Counted from the first letter of the stretch, positions 45,704-53,338 are shown. The stretch is 64,000 nucleotides of DNA from Streptomyces lincolnensis (GCF_001685355.1 NZ_CP016438.1:4836001-4900000); one strand, 5' to 3'. Translations and numbers: made by a program. The notes: a model not told the origin generated them from the letters alone.

Positions 45704-45937
45704 TCAGGCTGCTTCGGCAGGGCGATGGCGGAGTTTGGCCACATAAGCCGGGACGGCGTCGGCCGGTACTCGCCGCAGACGGCCGACCGTGACGGACTCG
45801 ATCTCTCCCGCGCGTACGAGGCGGAAGCACGTCGTACGGCCGATGCGCAGCCGCCGAGCCGTCTCTTCGACGGTCAGGAGGACCAAGGAAGGGTCAGCGG
45901 TCGCATGCACGTTGTCCACGGCTTGCGGCTCAGCCAT
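45704..45937 (-). CDS. xis: excisionase-like winged-helix protein (Xis)
   Basis: The 77-residue product carries one MerR/excisionase-type helix-turn-helix: LLTVEETARRLRIGRTTCFRLVRAGEIESVTVGRLRRVP. In pSAM2 the gene between rep and int encodes Xis, which directs Int toward excision. Its ATG at 45937 lies inside the end of the rep gene (8-base overlap) after GGAG, so it is coupled to replication-gene translation. Confidence 0.85.
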   Translation of the reverse strand: MAEPQAVDNVHATADPSLVLLTVEETARRLRIGRTTCFRLVRAGEIESVTVGRLRRVPADAVPAYVAKLRHRPAEAA

Positions 45938-47255
45938 GGGTGGGTTCTCCTTCCGTTCCGGGGGCGGGTTCGAGGGAGGCCGCTAGCCAGGTTTCGGCGG
46001 CGCTGAGGCCCGTTCCGGCGAAGACCCAGTGGGCGAGGACCAGGGTCGACGTCACTTCCGAAATTTCGGAGGTGACTGGCGCGGTGCTGGTCTCTGCTGC
46101 TTGGGCCCGGCGCCATTCGGCACGGGCGTCACGGAGCGCGCCGAGGGTCGTCGAGTAGCGGCGGGACTTGGTGGAGAAGTGGCCGCGGAAGCCGAGCATG
46201 TGAGCCCAGGCCCGTAGGCGGAGGTCTGCCAGGTCCGCCCGTGCGCCGAGGGACCAGGCTGTGCGGATCATGCGCTGGGCGTGGTCACTGATCCGGGCCT
46301 GCGCCAGCTCGGCAAGGAAGCGGATCGGGCGATCCAGGGTGCCCGTCGCCGTCTCGGCTCCTTTGGTCGCGTACTTGGCGATGTACGCCGCTACAGCGCG
46401 CTCGGTCAGCTCCTGGCCGCCATCGAAGTCGGCGGAGCGGATCGGACGTACGTCGAGCTGGCGACCGAAGACGAAGCGGTGGGACCGGCCGTCGACCTCG
46501 GGTCCGGCAATTCGCGTGGCAGTCGCGGCAGCCGGGATGGCGTCGGTGAGCACCTCGGTCGAGGCCCAGGCCGGGGGTGCCGTTTCTCCTCCCTCCGGGC
46601 CGTCGAGACGGATGACCGCGTGGAAGTGGACCGCGCCGCGCCTTTGGTACTCGGCCACCTTCGCGAAGGAGATGCGGGCGTGGTCGAGGAAGGCCCGTTG
46701 GGTGAGACCGGCGCGCTTGGCCACCTCTCGGCGCAGGTAGATCGAGAAGCGCCGCCACAGGGCACCGGCGTGCGCGTTCCAGAGCACGGCGGCTTCGTAG
46801 TCGTAGGTGTCCGGGTCAAGGGCTGTGCCCAGGGCTGGATCGTTCTCGTCATGGCGGATGCCGCAGCGGCAGTCCCGGCCGCCGTTGGGGCGGTTGTGGA
46901 CCGGGCCGAAGCTCGGCGCGGTCAGTGTGGCGAAGACGCGGGGGTGGGTGGCGACCGCTTCCGAGGCACCTTTGCCGCCACGCAGTCCGGCGGTGATCAG
47001 GTGGTAGGTGTCACGGCGGTAGGTCTCGGCACAGGCGGCGCAACGGGTCGCGCGGCGGTTGTTGCAGCGGACCAGGAGCTGACCGGCGGGGAGCGTGGCG
47101 GAGTCGAGGTGGTGCAGGACATCGCCGATCTCGCCGGTCGCCTTGTTGACCGCGTACTCCGTGCGGTGGCCGTCGAGGCGGACGGGGTGAGTGCAGCCGC
47201 CCAGGCCGGAGAGTTGACGGCCCAGCTCGGGCATGGTGCCGAGGGAGGCCAACAT
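45930..47255 (-). CDS. RepSA-like replication initiator (HUH family)
   Basis: The 441-residue product has a Cys-rich N-terminal module (LVRCNNRRATRCAACAETYRR, then CRCGIRHDE), the HUH metal motif VHFHAVIRLD, and the nicking motif AAYIAKYATKG. It should nick the element's double-strand origin and start rolling-circle replication after excision. The first ATG in frame is at 47255, but it has no good ribosome site. A strong AAAGGA sits six bases before an ATC codon at 47297, 14 codons upstream in frame, so the true start may be there. Confidence 0.85.
   Translation of the reverse strand: MLASLGTMPELGRQLSGLGGCTHPVRLDGHRTEYAVNKATGEIGDVLHHLDSATLPAGQLLVRCNNRRATRCAACAETYRRDTYHLITAGLRGGKGASEAVATHPRVFATLTAPSFGPVHNRPNGGRDCRCGIRHDENDPALGTALDPDTYDYEAAVLWNAHAGALWRRFSIYLRREVAKRAGLTQRAFLDHARISFAKVAEYQRRGAVHFHAVIRLDGPEGGETAPPAWASTEVLTDAIPAAATATRIAGPEVDGRSHRFVFGRQLDVRPIRSADFDGGQELTERAVAAYIAKYATKGAETATGTLDRPIRFLAELAQARISDHAQRMIRTAWSLGARADLADLRLRAWAHMLGFRGHFSTKSRRYSTTLGALRDARAEWRRAQAAETSTAPVTSEISEVTSTLVLAHWVFAGTGLSAAETWLAASLEPAPGTEGEPTHG
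46051..46076. repeat. 26-bp near-perfect palindrome inside rep
   Basis: GTCACTTCCGAAA followed by TTTCGGAGGTGAC: 13-bp arms with one mismatch and no spacer, near the 3' end of the rep gene. Rep proteins of this class nick within structured DNA often located in or beside rep, so it is a candidate origin or operator. Confidence 0.6.
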
Positions 47256-47387
47256 GGAGAGTTCCGCCAGTGGGGGCGGAGTCTGCCGGGTGATGATGGG
47301 AGTTCCTTTCGGCTGTTTCGGCGGTTGGGAGGGACGGCCTCGGGGCGGCGGGATGCTTGGCGGCGTTGTTGCCGCCCCGGCGGCCGG

Positions 47388-47633
47388 TCAGCGCCTGTTG
47401 GCGCCGTTGAGGAGCGAGCGCAGGACCACGGCGGCGACGGCCACGGACACGGCCGTGATGGCGACGGCCGCCAGGAGCGCGGTCAGGACGACACCCACGA
47501 CGACCACGCCGGCGACAACACCCACGTAGGGCGTCAGCGACTGGCCGGTCGAGGGCATCGGGGTGTGCGTCTGCTGCGGGACGACGGGGGTTGTCGGCAG
47601 CGTGGGGACGTCGGGGAGCTTGGGGCGGAACAT
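47388..47633 (-). CDS. SpdD-like membrane spread protein
   Basis: The 81-residue product starts MFRPKLPDVPTLPTTPVVPQ, a Pro-rich cytosolic segment, followed by two adjacent hydrophobic helices (VGVVAGVVVVGVVLTALLAA and VAITAVSVAVAAVVL) and a short basic end. This matches the Spd proteins of Streptomyces plasmids, which spread transferred DNA between mycelial compartments. The ATG at 47633 follows AAGGAGG. Confidence 0.75.
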   Translation of the reverse strand: MFRPKLPDVPTLPTTPVVPQQTHTPMPSTGQSLTPYVGVVAGVVVVGVVLTALLAAVAITAVSVAVAAVVLRSLLNGANRR

Positions 47634-47647
47634 GGCTGACCTCCTTG

Positions 47648-47842
47648 TCACTTGTCGGTGCCGTTGACCACGCCGACCCCGGAACGGGTGCCGGACTCGA
47701 TGGCGGGGGCGAGGACGGTGTGCGAGAGCCAAAAGCCGAACAGGGCGATCACTACGGCGACCCAGAGGCGTATGCCGAGGAACTTGATCGCGGCCCAGGC
47801 GATGACGCCCAGGACGAAGACGAGCGGGAACGAGACGGTCAC
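47648..47842 (-). CDS. small membrane protein of the transfer cluster
   Basis: The 64-residue product has two hydrophobic helices (VSFPLVFVLGVIAWAAIKFLG and LWVAVVIALFGFWLSHTVLA) and a short polar tail. Small two-helix proteins of this kind lie between Spd genes in AICEs. The GTG at 47842 follows GGAGGG, and the next gene starts 14 bases after its stop. A role in mating-pore or spread complexes is likely from position only. Confidence 0.7.
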   Translation of the reverse strand: MTVSFPLVFVLGVIAWAAIKFLGIRLWVAVVIALFGFWLSHTVLAPAIESGTRSGVGVVNGTDK

Positions 47843-47851
47843 AGACCCTCC

Positions 47852-48043
47852 TCAGCGGGCGGCGCAGCGGTGGGTACGCGCGGCCAGCTCGGCGGCGGCG
47901 CGGCTGTCGTAGTCCGTGGAGAAGCCGCAGCGCGGAGCGGTGCAGGCGGCGGTGTGCTTCTCCCGACCCCGGCCGTCGTAGGACGTGCCGACCTGGACGG
48001 GGCCGATGCGGACGACTCGGCGGAAGCGGCGGTTGGCGGGCAT
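47852..48043 (-). CDS. mobile element transfer protein (small, Cys/His)
   Basis: The 63-residue product is basic (MPANRRFRRVVRIGPVQVGT) and has C-x4-C and H-x-C near its end (CTAPRCGFSTDY, ARTHRCAAR), a possible small zinc site. I recognise it as the short 'mobile element transfer protein' found in this place in many AICEs. The ATG at 48043 overlaps the stop of the gene upstream (TGATG); AAAGGAG precedes it. Confidence 0.75.
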   Translation of the reverse strand: MPANRRFRRVVRIGPVQVGTSYDGRGREKHTAACTAPRCGFSTDYDSRAAAELAARTHRCAAR

Positions 48044-48231
48044 CAGTCGATCTCCTTTGTCTCGCCCGTGAAGTCGGTGACGTGGTCGGCCAGCCAGCGC
48101 AAGATCTCGTCGCCCTCGTAGTTGTCGGCGGCGAGGATCACCGGCTCGGCGATCAGCACGGCTTCGGTGAGGCGGTTCTGTCGGGTCAGCTCGGCGGCGC
48201 GTTTCAGCGCGCGGAGCGTGGACGGGCGCAT
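48043..48231 (-). CDS. small hypothetical protein of the transfer cluster
   Basis: The 62-residue product is an acidic, helical protein (LRALKRAAELTRQNRLTEAV, then IAEPVILAADNYEGDEIL) with no membrane segment. The ATG at 48231 is preceded by GGAGGAAC. It lies between the DUF2637 gene and the small Cys/His protein and overlaps the latter. No family recognised. Confidence 0.65.
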   Translation of the reverse strand: MRPSTLRALKRAAELTRQNRLTEAVLIAEPVILAADNYEGDEILRWLADHVTDFTGETKEID

Positions 48232-48250
48232 CGGGAAAGTTCCTCCGGGG

Positions 48251-48883
48251 TCAGGCGAGTTGGGCGGCGATGGCTTCGGCGAGCGGTAGCGGGACTCCGA
48301 GCCGGGCACGAAGCGTTGGAGTGTCGATGGGAGCTCCGGTCCGGGCGCGGTGGTCGTCGGCGACCTTGCGCGCGTGGGCGACCAGGGCGGGCGGGACGGT
48401 GGTTGCCGGAGGCGGAGTTGACTCCGGTGCAGCGGCGGGCAGTTGGGGCGCCGAGGCGGGAGCCGGAGCCTCATCCTGGGCAGTCGGGTTCTTGTCCGGG
48501 ACCGGTGCGGCTTCCGGCTCCGGAGATCCGTGCACGAGCAGCGTTCCGCCGAGAAAGGCGACGGCCGGCCATCCGGCGACGAGGATGCGCAGCCAGGCCG
48601 GTACAGCGCCCAGGTCAAGCAGCCCGGCCGTGGCGACGTTCGCCCCGAGCGACGCGATCAGCGCGACGAGGAACCAGCACCAGGCAGCCGTCTTGGCCCC
48701 GCCGGAGCGGAGCCTCCGCCACGCGGCCACCAGGAGCAGATCCACGCTGACTGGGTAAGCCCACGCCTTCCAGCCACCCTGTCCGGCAGCAGCGGCCAGG
48801 TCGTGCAGGTGGGCGAAGGACAGGGCTCCGGCGATGACGGCCTGGACCAGGACCGCGTCCACACGGACGGTGGAGCGGGCCAT
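48251..48883 (-). CDS. DUF2637/SpdB-like membrane protein
   Basis: The 210-residue product has four hydrophobic segments in its first 120 residues, including AYPVSVDLLLVAAW (the signature of DUF2637/SpdB2 proteins) and WCWFLVALIASLGANVATAGL. A Pro/Ala-rich linker leads to a C-terminal soluble tail that looks like a small helix-turn-helix (TLRARLGVPLPLAEAIAAQ). It is thought to act with Tra in intramycelial spread. The ATG at 48883 overlaps the upstream stop codon. Confidence 0.75.
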   Translation of the reverse strand: MARSTVRVDAVLVQAVIAGALSFAHLHDLAAAAGQGGWKAWAYPVSVDLLLVAAWRRLRSGGAKTAAWCWFLVALIASLGANVATAGLLDLGAVPAWLRILVAGWPAVAFLGGTLLVHGSPEPEAAPVPDKNPTAQDEAPAPASAPQLPAAAPESTPPPATTVPPALVAHARKVADDHRARTGAPIDTPTLRARLGVPLPLAEAIAAQLA

Positions 48884-49089
48884 CAGGACGCCGTGCCGGG
48901 GTAGTCCGGGCCGTCTTCGGGGTCGTAGCCGGACGGGAAGACACCGGGCGGCGGTTCAGGCAGAGACGCCGCGAGCGACGGGCCGAGAGCCTCGACGAAG
49001 TCTTGGTCAGCACCGATCACGTCGGCGTACAGGGCAAGTTGGCCGAGCAGCAGGACGGTGCGGGCGAAATCCTCGCAGTCGGGGCACAT
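48883..49089 (-). CDS. small CxxC protein of the transfer cluster
   Basis: The 68-residue product begins MCPDCEDFARTVLLLGQLAL, with a CxxC pair, and ends in a Pro-rich acidic tail (PSGYDPEDGPDYPGT). The ATG at 49089 is preceded by GGGAGAG; an in-frame ATG at 49116 is a weaker choice. It is translationally coupled to the DUF2637 gene (TGATG). Function unknown. Confidence 0.6.
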   Translation of the reverse strand: MCPDCEDFARTVLLLGQLALYADVIGADQDFVEALGPSLAASLPEPPPGVFPSGYDPEDGPDYPGTAS

Positions 49090-49171
49090 GAAGACCGCTC
49101 TCCCTTCTTCGGGCATGGAGGGGGTAGGGACTTGGCGCAGAGCGACGCGCCGGCCGTTGGATCGGGGCTGA

Positions 49172-50545
49172 CTACTCGACGACGGGGAGCGGGGCAGTCA
49201 CCGGCCCGGAGTCCCTCACCGGCACGGGTGGGACGTACGGCCGGAAGGGAGTGAGCGCCGGAACATCCGGGGTGAGGTGGGCCGCCTCACGGCATGTGGC
49301 CGCAGCCTCATCGAGGGACAGGTACGGGGTACGGATGCGTGACCAGCCGCCGGAGGTGTCGCCGACGACGGCCAGGCCGGGCAGCTCGGCGGCGATGGCG
49401 CAGGCCGCATAGACCGCCTCGGGGGCGATGTCGCCGAGCGCCATCTTCGCGGAGGCTTCGTCGTTGACGCGGTGGCAGACACGGCCCGTCAGCTGAGCAC
49501 GGAGCATGGTCGCTCCCTTGCCTAGCTCAGCACCGAACCGCTGGCCGCAGACCTCCAGATAGATCCCGGCCGCGCGGCCGAGTTGAGCGAGCCGGATGAG
49601 TTGGGTGACCATCTCGTCCCTCCGCTCCTCTTCCTTGCGTGCGGCGACGAGGAAGAGTTCGGCCACCTCGTCGATGAACAGCACGATGGGAGCCGGGCGT
49701 TCGTCATCCGGCAGACCCCAGATGTCCGAGGTGATCTGTTCATCCGGGATGCCGGGCGCGAGGCCCTGTCGGGCCTTGATCAGGTCATAGCGATCCTCCA
49801 TTTCCTTGACGAGCACGGGCAGCAGCTCGGCCGCCTGATCAGGGTCGGTCGCCAGCGCGGAGAACCTGGCGGCGAACGGCGCCAGCTCGACGCCGCGCTT
49901 GCAGTCGATGCCGACCAGGACCACCGGCTGAGCCGCCAGCTTGGTCAGCAGGTTCCGCAGGTACATGGACTTGCCGGAAAGCGTGGCGCCGAGGACGAGT
50001 TCATGCGGAACGGCTCGGTAGTCACGTACAAACGCCGTGGCGTCTTCTCGCAGTGCCACGGGAACCCGCAGATGATCACTGACAGTCCGGCGAGGCATCC
50101 GCACCTTACGCAGGACGTCGAAGCCGACGAGCCGCAGTTCGACGACACCGGGCTTGATGTCACGCACGTACACGGCATGCACGCCCCACGCATGGCGAAG
50201 GCGTTCCGCCGAGGCGGCGACGTCCGCCGGTTCCTGGCCCGGAGCCAGCCGCAGCCGGATCCGGAGGCCCGTCGAGGTGGGGCGGATCAGTCCCCGGCGC
50301 GGAGGCACGGGTCGTACCTCCCGGCGGGTCGTCGCCCTGATGGCCAGGGCCCGCCACCTGGGCGGCTCGACCGTGAGGCCGCAGGCGTCCATGGTCGAGG
50401 TGTACGAGGCCAGCAGCCGTGCCGCCGAGATCGGCAGCCCGACCGTGGACCAGTACGCCGCCGGGTAAGCGTGCCGGGCGTAGGCCCCGCCGCCTATCGC
50501 AACGAGCGACCCGCCCAGTTCAGCCCACGTCACGAGGTCGGTCAC
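49172..50545 (-). CDS. tra: FtsK/SpoIIIE-like conjugative translocase (TraSA type)
   Basis: The 457-residue product has an N-terminal membrane-proximal part and an FtsK-like ATPase: Walker A GATLSGKS (residues 186-193), Walker B IVLFIDEVAEL (Asp292-Glu293), and downstream QLIRLAQLGRAAGI. In Streptomyces a single Tra protein pumps double-stranded DNA from donor to recipient at the hyphal tip after binding clt repeats. No clt repeat array was found. It lies five bases after the SCO3933-like gene, so the two are one operon controlled by the operators at 50950-50992. Confidence 0.9.
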   Translation of the reverse strand: MTDLVTWAELGGSLVAIGGGAYARHAYPAAYWSTVGLPISAARLLASYTSTMDACGLTVEPPRWRALAIRATTRREVRPVPPRRGLIRPTSTGLRIRLRLAPGQEPADVAASAERLRHAWGVHAVYVRDIKPGVVELRLVGFDVLRKVRMPRRTVSDHLRVPVALREDATAFVRDYRAVPHELVLGATLSGKSMYLRNLLTKLAAQPVVLVGIDCKRGVELAPFAARFSALATDPDQAAELLPVLVKEMEDRYDLIKARQGLAPGIPDEQITSDIWGLPDDERPAPIVLFIDEVAELFLVAARKEEERRDEMVTQLIRLAQLGRAAGIYLEVCGQRFGAELGKGATMLRAQLTGRVCHRVNDEASAKMALGDIAPEAVYAACAIAAELPGLAVVGDTSGGWSRIRTPYLSLDEAAATCREAAHLTPDVPALTPFRPYVPPVPVRDSGPVTAPLPVVE

Positions 50546-50550
50546 GTCGA

Positions 50551-50901
50551 TCAGACCGCCTCTGCCATCGGGAAGGCACCGGGCGCAATGGCGGTGGCCC
50601 GGTAGGCGATGCCGTGCCGCTGCTGCCCGTTGAACACGCTCTCCCAGGGCCGGGCGATCAGCCCCGGAAGCGACACCGGAGCGCCGACGGTCAGTCCGTC
50701 GGTCACACCGCTCTCGGGGATCGTCACCTGGATCAGGGACGACTCGCCCTCGTCGATGAAGACGACGCCGACAGTCATCAGAGCCTCACCGCTCACAGCA
50801 TCCTTGGCGATCTCGCCGGTCTGCCGGTCGCGCACCTTCGGTGCCGGCGCTTCGGTGAGCAGGATCGTGGCGGACGAGGCATCAATGCGGATCACACGCA
50901 C
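50551..50901 (-). CDS. SCO3933-family regulatory protein (Pra-like position)
   Basis: The 116-residue product is a beta-rich soluble protein (VRVIRIDASSATILLTEAP, VGVVFIDEGESSLIQVTIPE) that I recognise as the small 'SCO3933 family regulatory protein' located between korSA and tra in AICEs, where pSAM2 encodes the replication activator Pra. The GTG at 50901 is chosen because AAGGAG lies eight bases before it. It is the first gene of the leftward transfer/replication operon and is probably repressed by the GntR protein encoded upstream. Confidence 0.7.
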   Translation of the reverse strand: MRVIRIDASSATILLTEAPAPKVRDRQTGEIAKDAVSGEALMTVGVVFIDEGESSLIQVTIPESGVTDGLTVGAPVSLPGLIARPWESVFNGQQRHGIAYRATAIAPGAFPMAEAV

Positions 50902-50949
50902 AGGGGTTTCTCCTTCTGAGTCGATCAACTCGTCACCTGACAAGTTGAC

Positions 50950-50992
50950 TTAGCAAGTTCGAAGTTAAGGTTGCTAACTTGACTTGTCAAGT
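50950..50992. promoter_or_regulatory. operators of the KorSA-like repressor
   Basis: ACTTGAC-TT-GTCAAGT at 50977-50992 is a perfect palindrome. TTAGCAA (50950-50956) and TTGCTAA (50971-50977) form an outer inverted repeat, and further CAAGTT half-sites fill the gap. The block lies between the leftward operon start (50901) and the 3' end of the GntR gene. Confidence 0.6.
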
Positions 50993-51024
50993 GAGTGCGG
51001 AGAGGAACTCGCCCCGAGCTACGC

Positions 51025-51753
51025 TCAGTTCAACCGATAGGTGTCTTCCAGCTCTTGCCGGTCGGCAGGCAGCAGCACATCGACGACCTGCAAGGCTTGC
51101 CCCGAGGTGTCACAGGCGATGACCAGCACGCTGAGGACAGGAACCCCCTCGGGGAGCTCCAGAAGTTCAGCCTCTCCACTGTCGGGCAGTCTCGCCGAGA
51201 CCCGCTCCGTCACGTGGTCGAAGCGCACCTTCTTCCGCGCCTCAAGATGCTCGCGGACGCTGCCGCTCAGCGCTTCGGACGTCTCCAACTCGGTTCCGTC
51301 GACCAGGCCGGCGGGGAAGTAGGACGAGACCAACTCGACCGCTTCACCGTCCTCCTCGACCAGAAACCGGCGCACGAGAACCTTCGCCTGCTTGGGCAGG
51401 CCGAGGGCGGAGGCAACGCGGGCAGGTACGGGCACGTGGCCGACCTCGATCAGGCGGCCCGGCGTCTGCGACTCGTCACGCGTGAGCGCCGCTCGGCCAC
51501 GGCGGTCCTGCTGCTCGACGACCTCGGGGCGCCCCCGCACGATCGTGCCGAATCCCTGCCGGGACTCCAGCCAGCCGTCACGCTTCAGCAGCTCCAGAGC
51601 TCGCACAACGGTCGGGCGCGACATCCCGAAAGCCTGCACCAGCTGGTTCTCACTGGGCACCCGCGTGCCGGGCGGGTACGTGCCGTCCTCGATGCGACCT
51701 TGGATGGTCTGCGCGAGACGCACGTACTTCGGTGGCTCCACTTCATACGCCAT
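51025..51753 (-). CDS. korSA: GntR/HutC-type repressor (KorSA-like)
   Basis: The 242-residue product has an N-terminal GntR winged helix (YVRLAQTIQGRIEDGTYPPG, VPSENQLVQAFGMSRPTVVRALELL) and a C-terminal UTRA ligand-binding domain (from ~residue 90). Position and domains match KorSA of pSAM2, which represses pra and itself and so keeps the element integrated. The ATG at 51753 has a weak ribosome site. The inverted repeats on both sides of the gene are the expected targets. Confidence 0.8.
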   Translation of the reverse strand: MAYEVEPPKYVRLAQTIQGRIEDGTYPPGTRVPSENQLVQAFGMSRPTVVRALELLKRDGWLESRQGFGTIVRGRPEVVEQQDRRGRAALTRDESQTPGRLIEVGHVPVPARVASALGLPKQAKVLVRRFLVEEDGEAVELVSSYFPAGLVDGTELETSEALSGSVREHLEARKKVRFDHVTERVSARLPDSGEAELLELPEGVPVLSVLVIACDTSGQALQVVDVLLPADRQELEDTYRLN

Positions 51754-51773
51754 GAACGCCGCCCGTCGAGATT

Positions 51774-51796
51774 GGCCAAGTCAACTGGTCAACCAG
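51774..51796. promoter_or_regulatory. putative KorSA operator in its own promoter
   Basis: CTGGT-CA-ACCAG (51785-51796) with the preceding GGCCAAGTCAA gives two GTCAAC half-sites. The block sits 20-45 bases before the korSA start and resembles the operator upstream of the leftward operon. Confidence 0.45.
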
Positions 51797-51815
51797 ACTA
51801 GCGACACTTACACAC

Positions 51816-52280
51816 TCACAGTAGGACGTGGCCGAAGTTCTCATTCGTCGGCCAGGCGTCAGCCACGACGGCGGACACCACCGTCCCACCGAATCGACTG
51901 GGCCCGGCGTGCCACGACTCTGCGATGGAGTCGACCAGCAACAGGCCCCGGCCGTGCGCGTCGTTGGCCTCTGGGCGCCGCAGCCGCACGTTCGCCGGGA
52001 AGCCCGGATTGTGCACCTCGATCCGAAGCGCCGTCTCCACGCGGTACCACTCAAGGCGCACCCACCAGAGCTCATCTGCCCGTCCGTAGAGAACGGCATT
52101 GGTGACCAGCTCGGAGACCATCAGCGTGCAGTCCTCGATCGAGCAGGCCGGGTTGTACGGGGCAATGAGCTTCCGGAACCATCGTCGGGCTCGGGGGACC
52201 GACTCTGGCGCCGGAAACAGGATCATCGCTCCGAGACGTGCGGTACCGAAGCCGCGACGGCCATCGGTGGCGTCATCCAT
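51816..52280 (-). CDS. RsbW/SpoIIAB-like ATP-binding regulatory protein
   Basis: The 154-residue product is a single HATPase_c domain: N box ELVTNAVLYG, the D-x-G-x region replaced by EVHNPGFPANV, and a G box GRGLLLVDS. Such stand-alone GHKL ATPases act as anti-sigma factors or related switches and are abundant in Streptomyces. The ATG at 52280 lies six bases after the stop of the tiny zinc-finger gene, within whose end its ribosome site AAGGAG lies, so the pair is coupled. Confidence 0.75.
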   Translation of the reverse strand: MDDATDGRRGFGTARLGAMILFPAPESVPRARRWFRKLIAPYNPACSIEDCTLMVSELVTNAVLYGRADELWWVRLEWYRVETALRIEVHNPGFPANVRLRRPEANDAHGRGLLLVDSIAESWHAGPSRFGGTVVSAVVADAWPTNENFGHVLL

Positions 52281-52286
52281 CCGCGC

Positions 52287-52460
52287 TCACTCCTTGCCGC
52301 TGCCGTCACAGTCGAGGCAGCGCCGTTTCGATGTGGCACGAACGCGGTCGTTGGCCACGGAGAGCGCCAGAGCCGTACGGGAGCCGACGCGCTTCCAACC
52401 ACGTCCTCGGCATCCCCGGCAAGCTAACCGCGCGCTCTTGTCCGGCCGCTGACTCGTCAC
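52287..52460 (-). CDS. 57-residue DnaJ-type zinc-finger protein
   Basis: The product has two CxxCxGxG-type motifs, CRGCRGRG near residue 15 and CLDCDGSG at the end, the arrangement of one DnaJ-type zinc-binding hairpin with nothing else. The GTG at 52460 is the only sensible start. The promoter region just upstream holds two GntR-type operators (52481-52521). It is coupled to the RsbW-like gene and may be its redox- or zinc-sensing partner; this is inference. Confidence 0.6.
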   Translation of the reverse strand: MTSQRPDKSARLACRGCRGRGWKRVGSRTALALSVANDRVRATSKRRCLDCDGSGKE

Positions 52461-52480
52461 GCCGTGCCCCCTTCCGATCC

Positions 52481-52521
52481 AAGTGGCCTTAGCCACTTTG
52501 TGGATAGTGGCATTAGCCACT
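52481..52521. promoter_or_regulatory. twin AGTGGC/GCCACT operators
   Basis: AAGTGGC-CTTA-GCCACTT (52481-52498) and AGTGGC-ATTA-GCCACT (52506-52521) are two perfect palindromes about one to two helical turns apart, 20-60 bases before the zinc-finger/RsbW operon. The third copy lies upstream of the GntR gene. Confidence 0.7.
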
Positions 52522-52558
52522 TGGAATGTGCAAGCGGTTCGGCGCAACTGACGAGGTA

Positions 52559-53299
52559 TCAGGTCAGCGGGTAGCCCTGCTCGAAGGCCCAACGGTGCGG
52601 GGGATAGGCGGCCTCGGCGAACTCCAACGGCCGATCCTGGAGGTCGAAGACGACGTGATGAACGATCAGGACGGCTTCCCCATACTCCAGTTGCAGGTCC
52701 GACGCTTCTTCGTCCGTGGCGCCGCGAGCACACATCCGGTCCTCGGCATAGCTGCCTTGGCGCCCCGTCATGCTCTCGACGTACATGAGCGTCCCTTGCT
52801 GAATCCGCTCAGGATCCAAGAGCTTGGGTGCACGCTCGGCAACGTCCGGAGCGAACCACGAGGTGGACAACGTGATCGGTCCGTCCTGGTTGTTGGTCAC
52901 CCTCCGCCGATGCGCGGCGCGACGATCCTTGACCAGGCCCAAGGCTTCGGCGACATGATCCGGTGCGTCCAGCCAGCCAGCCGACGTAATCACCGCGTAC
53001 TCGCCAGGCGTGTAGATCTTCCCGGTTTGTCGGGCCCTGCCGTACAGTTCACGTGCCCGCCGGTTGACCTCCAGGCTGCGCACGTACGTGCCCGATCCCT
53101 GACGCTTCTCGACGAGCCCCTGGTGACTCAGGGCCTCCAACGACCGTGCAGCCGTTGGCCGGGACACCTTCCAGTCCACCGCCAACTGCCGTTCCGAGGG
53201 CACCTCGTCCCCCGGCCTCAAGTCTCCCCGAAGAATCTGATCGCGGATGAAGTGCGCGATCTGGAGATACTTCGGCTGAGCCTCCTCGATCTGAGGCAT
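52559..53299 (-). CDS. GntR/HutC-type transcriptional regulator
   Basis: The 246-residue product has a GntR winged helix (YLQIAHFIRDQILRGDLRPG, VPSERQLAVDWKVSRPTAARSLEAL) and a C-terminal UTRA domain (from ~residue 95). It is a second GntR regulator in the element, distinct from the KorSA-like one. The ATG at 53299 follows GGAGGG. Palindromes of one kind (AGTGGC...GCCACT) flank the gene and lie before the RsbW-like operon and the DUF1152 gene, so it probably controls both and itself. Confidence 0.8.
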   Translation of the reverse strand: MPQIEEAQPKYLQIAHFIRDQILRGDLRPGDEVPSERQLAVDWKVSRPTAARSLEALSHQGLVEKRQGSGTYVRSLEVNRRARELYGRARQTGKIYTPGEYAVITSAGWLDAPDHVAEALGLVKDRRAAHRRRVTNNQDGPITLSTSWFAPDVAERAPKLLDPERIQQGTLMYVESMTGRQGSYAEDRMCARGATDEEASDLQLEYGEAVLIVHHVVFDLQDRPLEFAEAAYPPHRWAFEQGYPLT

Positions 53300-53315
53300 T
53301 CACCCTCCTCGTCCA

Positions 53316-53338
53316 AGTGGCTATGGCCTCTAGCCACT
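53316..53338. promoter_or_regulatory. AGTGGC/GCCACT operator between GntR and DUF1152 genes
   Basis: AGTGGCTA, 7-base spacer, TAGCCACT: a palindrome with the same half-site as at 52481-52521 but wider spacing. It lies 17 bases before the GntR start and 42 bases before the DUF1152 start, so it can serve both divergent genes. Confidence 0.65.
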
